Shown here: positions 39,414-41,580 of the stretch, in pieces | Position numbering within the stretch: position 1 is the stretch's first letter | Layout of the letters: each line of letters opens with the position of its first letter | Origin: a virus | Reading direction: 5' to 3' (one strand) | Length of the DNA stretch: 41,580 nt | IMG/VR virus record: IMGVR_UViG_3300037493_000847 | Location: 1-41,580 of that record | Made by a program: the position numbers and the translations under genes | The notes under the pieces: model-generated | What the model was told of the DNA's origin: nothing | Databases searched by the model: none | What the model saw: only the letters and a program-made list of their open reading frames with translations

Positions 39414-39955
39414 GGTTTCTCCTCTAGCCAAGCCCTAAGTTGGGCCTCGCTGACTTGGTTATAACTGATCTTGTAAACCCCCTTGCGGGGCCGCACTTGC
39501 TTGCCAGCATACCTAGCGTTAAAGTCATCTAGGACGCTCTGGCTCGTCTTAGGGTGGCTGTCTCGCGTTCTTGTGCGCCAGACAGGCACACCGCCAGACA
39601 GTTCGACGCAGCGCAGCACTACGTCCCGCGCAGTATCTTCCCTCTTGTCTTTTTGCTCTTGTGCCACTGTCAGGGTCTGTTTTTCGTAGCTGATGCCTAG
39701 CGCGGCACAAGCTGCCTTCAGGCTTACCTGACGCAGCATTGCGGTGCAAGTAAAGTCAGCTTTCAGCTTGTCGTATCGCCATGCTGGCGGCTTTCCGGCG
39801 CTATTCTTGTTCCAGTATCGCGCTGCACCTTCGGGATCGTAAGCCTTGGAGAAGCTGGAAGCGTAGAAGTCAGCCGTTCTTGCGGCCCATACAATGCGAC
39901 CGCCCTGCACTGTCAGGGCGGTCTTGATCTGCTCTTGCGTCAGGGGCAGGGTCAT
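39410..39955 (-). CDS. Early protein of unknown function, 181 residues
   Basis: No family recognised. The middle (YDKLKADFTCTAMLRQVSLKAACAALGISYEKQTLTV) contains an HTH-like stretch, LKAACAALGIS. The C-terminal part is basic (KQVRPRKGVYKISYNQ) and ends in a short helix. ATGA overlaps on both sides. It might bind DNA. Confidence 0.62.
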   Translation of the reverse strand: MTLPLTQEQIKTALTVQGGRIVWAARTADFYASSFSKAYDPEGAARYWNKNSAGKPPAWRYDKLKADFTCTAMLRQVSLKAACAALGISYEKQTLTVAQEQKDKREDTARDVVLRCVELSGGVPVWRTRTRDSHPKTSQSVLDDFNARYAGKQVRPRKGVYKISYNQVSEAQLRAWLEEKP

Positions 39956-40146
39956 TCTTTCGCCCTTGCTATAGCCATCCAGTCATCGACATCTATTTCT
40001 AGATCGTCCACCATATCCACCAGCCGCTGAATGACAAAAACTAGGCTTGGCTCTGCCTCGCTGTAAGCGTCTACCAAGTCAGCCAATAGGGCGTGACGGG
40101 TGGCTGGCTCGTCCAGTTCGTGCGCTCGCATCTGCCACAGTTTCAT
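39952..40146 (-). CDS. Small acidic early protein, 64 residues
   Basis: A helical and acidic protein (MKLWQMRAHELDEPATRHALLADLVDAYSEAEPSL...MVDDLEIDVDDWMAIA). ATGA overlaps join it to both neighbours. Size and charge resemble small phage inhibitors or DNA mimics, but that is speculation. Confidence 0.6.
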   Translation of the reverse strand: MKLWQMRAHELDEPATRHALLADLVDAYSEAEPSLVFVIQRLVDMVDDLEIDVDDWMAIARAKE

Positions 40147-40367
40147 TTCTTGTCCTCCAGCGCAGTCAGGCGCTTTTCGTGAGCCAACAGGATTTGGTGC
40201 ATCCGCAGCCAGTTTTGGTGGGTGTCGCCCCGCGCAAAGCCAAGCTGACTTTGGATAGCCAACTGTTCTTTGTGCATCGCCTCTTGTTCAGGCGTCCGCA
40301 AGTCTGTGACGTAGACGCGGGGTGCTGGACCCTTAAACGTGTTCATCCACGGCCATTTTTTCATCAT
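40143..40367 (-). CDS. Small early protein, 74 residues
   Basis: Starts MMKKWPWMNTFKGPAPRVYVTDLRTPEQ and continues as a helix (EAMHKEQLAIQSQLGFARGDTHQNWLRMHQILLAHEKRLTAL). The ATG at 40367 overlaps the upstream stop in ATGA and follows an AGAGGG ribosome binding site; a longer frame back to 40412 is unlikely. Function unknown. Confidence 0.62.
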   Translation of the reverse strand: MMKKWPWMNTFKGPAPRVYVTDLRTPEQEAMHKEQLAIQSQLGFARGDTHQNWLRMHQILLAHEKRLTALEDKK

Positions 40368-40582
40368 TTCTTGCCCTCTTTCCACAGGTTGCCTTCTGCC
40401 CACATCGCCCAAGCGACATCGGCGCTCACTTCGCGCTCTGCCTCATCGCGGTCGCGCATTAGTTTGATCTTAGCCCCCGCGCCGTGGCCCACAAAGCCGC
40501 GCACTAGGTAGGTGTTTCCGGCGGCATCGCGCAGGGTTTCCCCTGCGCTTACCATTTCCGCAATCTTGTCAGCGGCGCTCAT
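40364..40582 (-). CDS. Small early protein, 72 residues
   Basis: A small alpha/beta protein (MSAADKIAEMVSAGETLRDAAGNTYLVRGFVGHGAGAKIKLM, then DRDEAEREVSADVAWAMWAEG). The DAAGNTYLVRG segment suggests a small beta domain. ATGA overlaps with both neighbours. Function unknown. Confidence 0.62.
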   Translation of the reverse strand: MSAADKIAEMVSAGETLRDAAGNTYLVRGFVGHGAGAKIKLMRDRDEAEREVSADVAWAMWAEGNLWKEGKK

Positions 40583-40836
40583 TCCCCGCGCTCCTCTGGC
40601 TCATAGTGCTGCGCCAGTTCGGAATAATTGATTTCACCAAGGGAACAGTTCAACAGATCAAGCAGGAAGCGGCCTTCTACGCTCTTGGTTTCTGACTCGC
40701 AGATTTCTTCCACAGTCTCGCGGATAAAGGCTTCAGTGATAATCTCGCCTTCTTCGCTTCTCTGTGCAAAGTCATCGCCCAGCCACAAGTTGACTAGCCA
40801 CGTTTCCTTATTGGTCCATCCGTTGTAATCGCTCAT
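40579..40836 (-). CDS. Conserved small phage protein, NGWTNKETW family
   Basis: The 85-residue protein opens MSDYNGWTNKETWLVNLWLGD, a signature of a widespread small phage family (DUF7249, from memory). It continues with FIRETVEEICESETKS and SLGEINYSELAQHY. Function unknown, but homologues lie in early regions of many unrelated phages and could act on host functions. The ATG overlaps the stop of a 36-residue membrane peptide (ATGA). A longer frame to 41019 is not used. Confidence 0.82.
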   Translation of the reverse strand: MSDYNGWTNKETWLVNLWLGDDFAQRSEEGEIITEAFIRETVEEICESETKSVEGRFLLDLLNCSLGEINYSELAQHYEPEERGE

Positions 40837-40943
40837 AGTCCAACACTCCCCAGCCCGTAGCCAATAAGGCCAACAACGATGATCCACGGCACAAAGACAT
40901 AAGGCCGCGACATAAATTCCAAAAACTCTTTCAGGTCTTTCAT
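40833..40943 (-). CDS. 36-residue membrane micropeptide
   Basis: The frame opens at ATG 40943 behind AAAGGGGG and ends in the ATGA overlap at 40833-40836. It reads MKDLKEFLEFMSRPYVF, then a hydrophobic segment VPWIIVVGLIGYGLG and SVGL. One membrane helix, N-terminus charged. The strong ribosome binding site and exact fit between two genes make it a likely gene. Confidence 0.65.
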   Translation of the reverse strand: MKDLKEFLEFMSRPYVFVPWIIVVGLIGYGLGSVGL

Positions 40944-40957
40944 GGTCAGTCCCCCTT

Positions 40958-41215
40958 TCAATACAGGTCCAAAGTGTCGTCGGCCTCGTGCTGCTTCCAG
41001 CGGTCTTGCGCGGCCTCATATGCGCTGCTGCTCTCGGCGCGTTCCAGCATATCGCGCTGCTCAGTCAGCAGCCGATATTTGACGTTAAGGACGCGCTCCG
41101 CGCTGTCTTGGCTCAGTTCGCACTTGATGCCCTGCAAACGGGCCTCAAGGTGTTCGATGTCATCGCGCAGGACGCTGACATTTTCGCGCAGTTCTTCAAT
41201 CGTGGGTATAGGCAT
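40958..41215 (-). CDS. First early gene: coiled-coil protein, 85 residues
   Basis: This coiled-coil protein (IEELRENVSVLRDDIEHLEARLQGIKCELSQDSAERVLNVKYRLLTEQRDMLERAE) is the first gene behind the leftward promoter. AAAGGGG precedes ATG. The bases around its start, GGGG-CTGACCATG, recur at the next gene's start (40943). Function unknown. Confidence 0.7.
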   Translation of the reverse strand: MPIPTIEELRENVSVLRDDIEHLEARLQGIKCELSQDSAERVLNVKYRLLTEQRDMLERAESSSAYEAAQDRWKQHEADDTLDLY

Positions 41216-41254
41216 GGTCAGCCCCTTTCTTGGGTCTAGCAGGATCGTCCTTAC

Positions 41255-41282
41255 AGTCTAGTCTTTCTTACACTCTTGTCAA
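41255..41282 (-). promoter_or_regulatory. Main leftward early promoter
   Basis: On the minus strand, TTGACA (41277-41282), 16 bases, then TAGACT (41255-41260). A perfect -35 and a four-of-six -10. Transcription would start near 41248 and begin with the recurring leader motif CCTGCTAGACCC. Three TTCTTGC words (41289, 41300, 41309; complement GCAAGAA) at 11- and 9-base spacing lie just upstream, as activator or repressor sites would. Confidence 0.68.
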
Positions 41283-41338
41283 GCAACATTCTTGCAGCTT
41301 TCTTGCTATTCTTGCTTATATATCAAGTCAGTAAGTCA

Positions 41339-41580
41339 GGGGCAGGGGCGGCGGGCGCGGGCGGCGGGCAGGGCGGGCCAGTCAGGTGCTGGCGGCGGGC
41401 CAGTCAGGTGCTGGCGGCGGCGGGCCAGTCAGGTGCTGGCGGCGGCGGGCCAGTCAGGTGCTGGCGGCGGCGGGCCAGTCAGGTGCTGGCGGCGGCGGGC
41501 CAGTCAGGTGCTGGCGGCGGCGGGCAGGGGCAGGGCGGCGGCGGGCCAGTCAGGTGCTGGCGGCGGCGGGCAGGGGAAGG
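41339..41580. repeat. Right-end tandem array, 25-base units
   Basis: After GC-rich words, the core CAGTCAGGTGCTGGCGG occurs at 41379, 41401, 41426, 41451, 41476, 41501 and 41547. Four successive gaps are exactly 25 bases; the first is 22 and the last 46 with a GGGCAGG insert like that of the left-end array. The array lies upstream of the early promoter and continues the left end, so the contig probably closes here. No gene seen. Confidence 0.92.

Noticed and set aside
41339-41580. CRISPR-like array at the right end
   Set aside because: Units are contiguous tandem repeats without unique spacers, and no cas genes are present; the Cas4-like nuclease is part of a replication and recombination operon.
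1-41580. tRNA genes, integrase or lysogeny module
   Set aside because: No tRNA-like cloverleaf, recombinase motif or CI/Cro-type repressor pair was recognised, so a temperate lifestyle is not supported.

Overview
The window is a nearly complete tailed bacteriophage genome of about 41.6 kb. It encodes small and large terminase, a P22/SU10-type portal, a scaffold-like protein, an SU10-type major capsid protein, a head-tail adaptor, fibres, a lysis cassette with a GH19 endolysin, and a block of large internal (ejection-type) proteins. There is no sheath, tube or tape-measure gene, so a short-tailed (podovirus-like) virion is most likely. No integrase, tRNA or RNA polymerase gene was seen; consistent with use of host RNA polymerase, several sigma70-like promoters can be read. 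Signal peptides, a lipobox and a GH19 lysin point to a Gram-negative host. An aquatic alphaproteobacterium is a guess only.

Layout: both ends (1-143 and 41339-41580) are GC-rich tandem arrays made of the same words, so the molecule is probably circular or circularly permuted and the assembly broke inside the array. If the ends are joined, there is one divergent control region at 2233-3626. Everything to its left is transcribed leftward: the CobS-like ATPase pair at 190-2232, then across the array, then an early/replication operon from 41215 down to 29076. Everything to its right is transcribed rightward: packaging, head, fibre, lysis, tail and ejection genes from 3627 to 29075. The two transcription units meet tail to tail at 29075/29076 with no base between them.

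The leftward operon starts at a TTGACA promoter at 41255-41282. It holds about 20 small genes joined by ATGA/TAATG overlaps, including micro-ORFs of 22-46 codons. It then carries a SNF2-type helicase, a Cas4/RecB-like nuclease with four cysteines, a probable single-stranded DNA-binding protein, a family A DNA polymerase, a RuvC-like resolvase and a PrimPol-helicase fusion. Together these form a self-contained replication and recombination module. The rightward half builds the particle, lyses the cell, and supplies ejection proteins, one of which carries a complete M15 peptidase motif.

The most striking signal is not a gene. The hexamer AGTCAG (complement CTGACT) is scattered over the whole genome at several times the chance frequency (about 170 sites by eye against about 20 expected). 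In the control region it forms helically phased iterons, five copies at exactly 10-base spacing (3292-3337) and four at exactly 11-base spacing (3020-3058), and it lies in every unit of the terminal array. Palindromes, direct repeats and promoters surround these iterons, so this region is the best candidate for origin and regulatory centre. A second notable feature is a nested run of three exported proteins (17041-18576) whose reading frames overlap by about 125 bases each.
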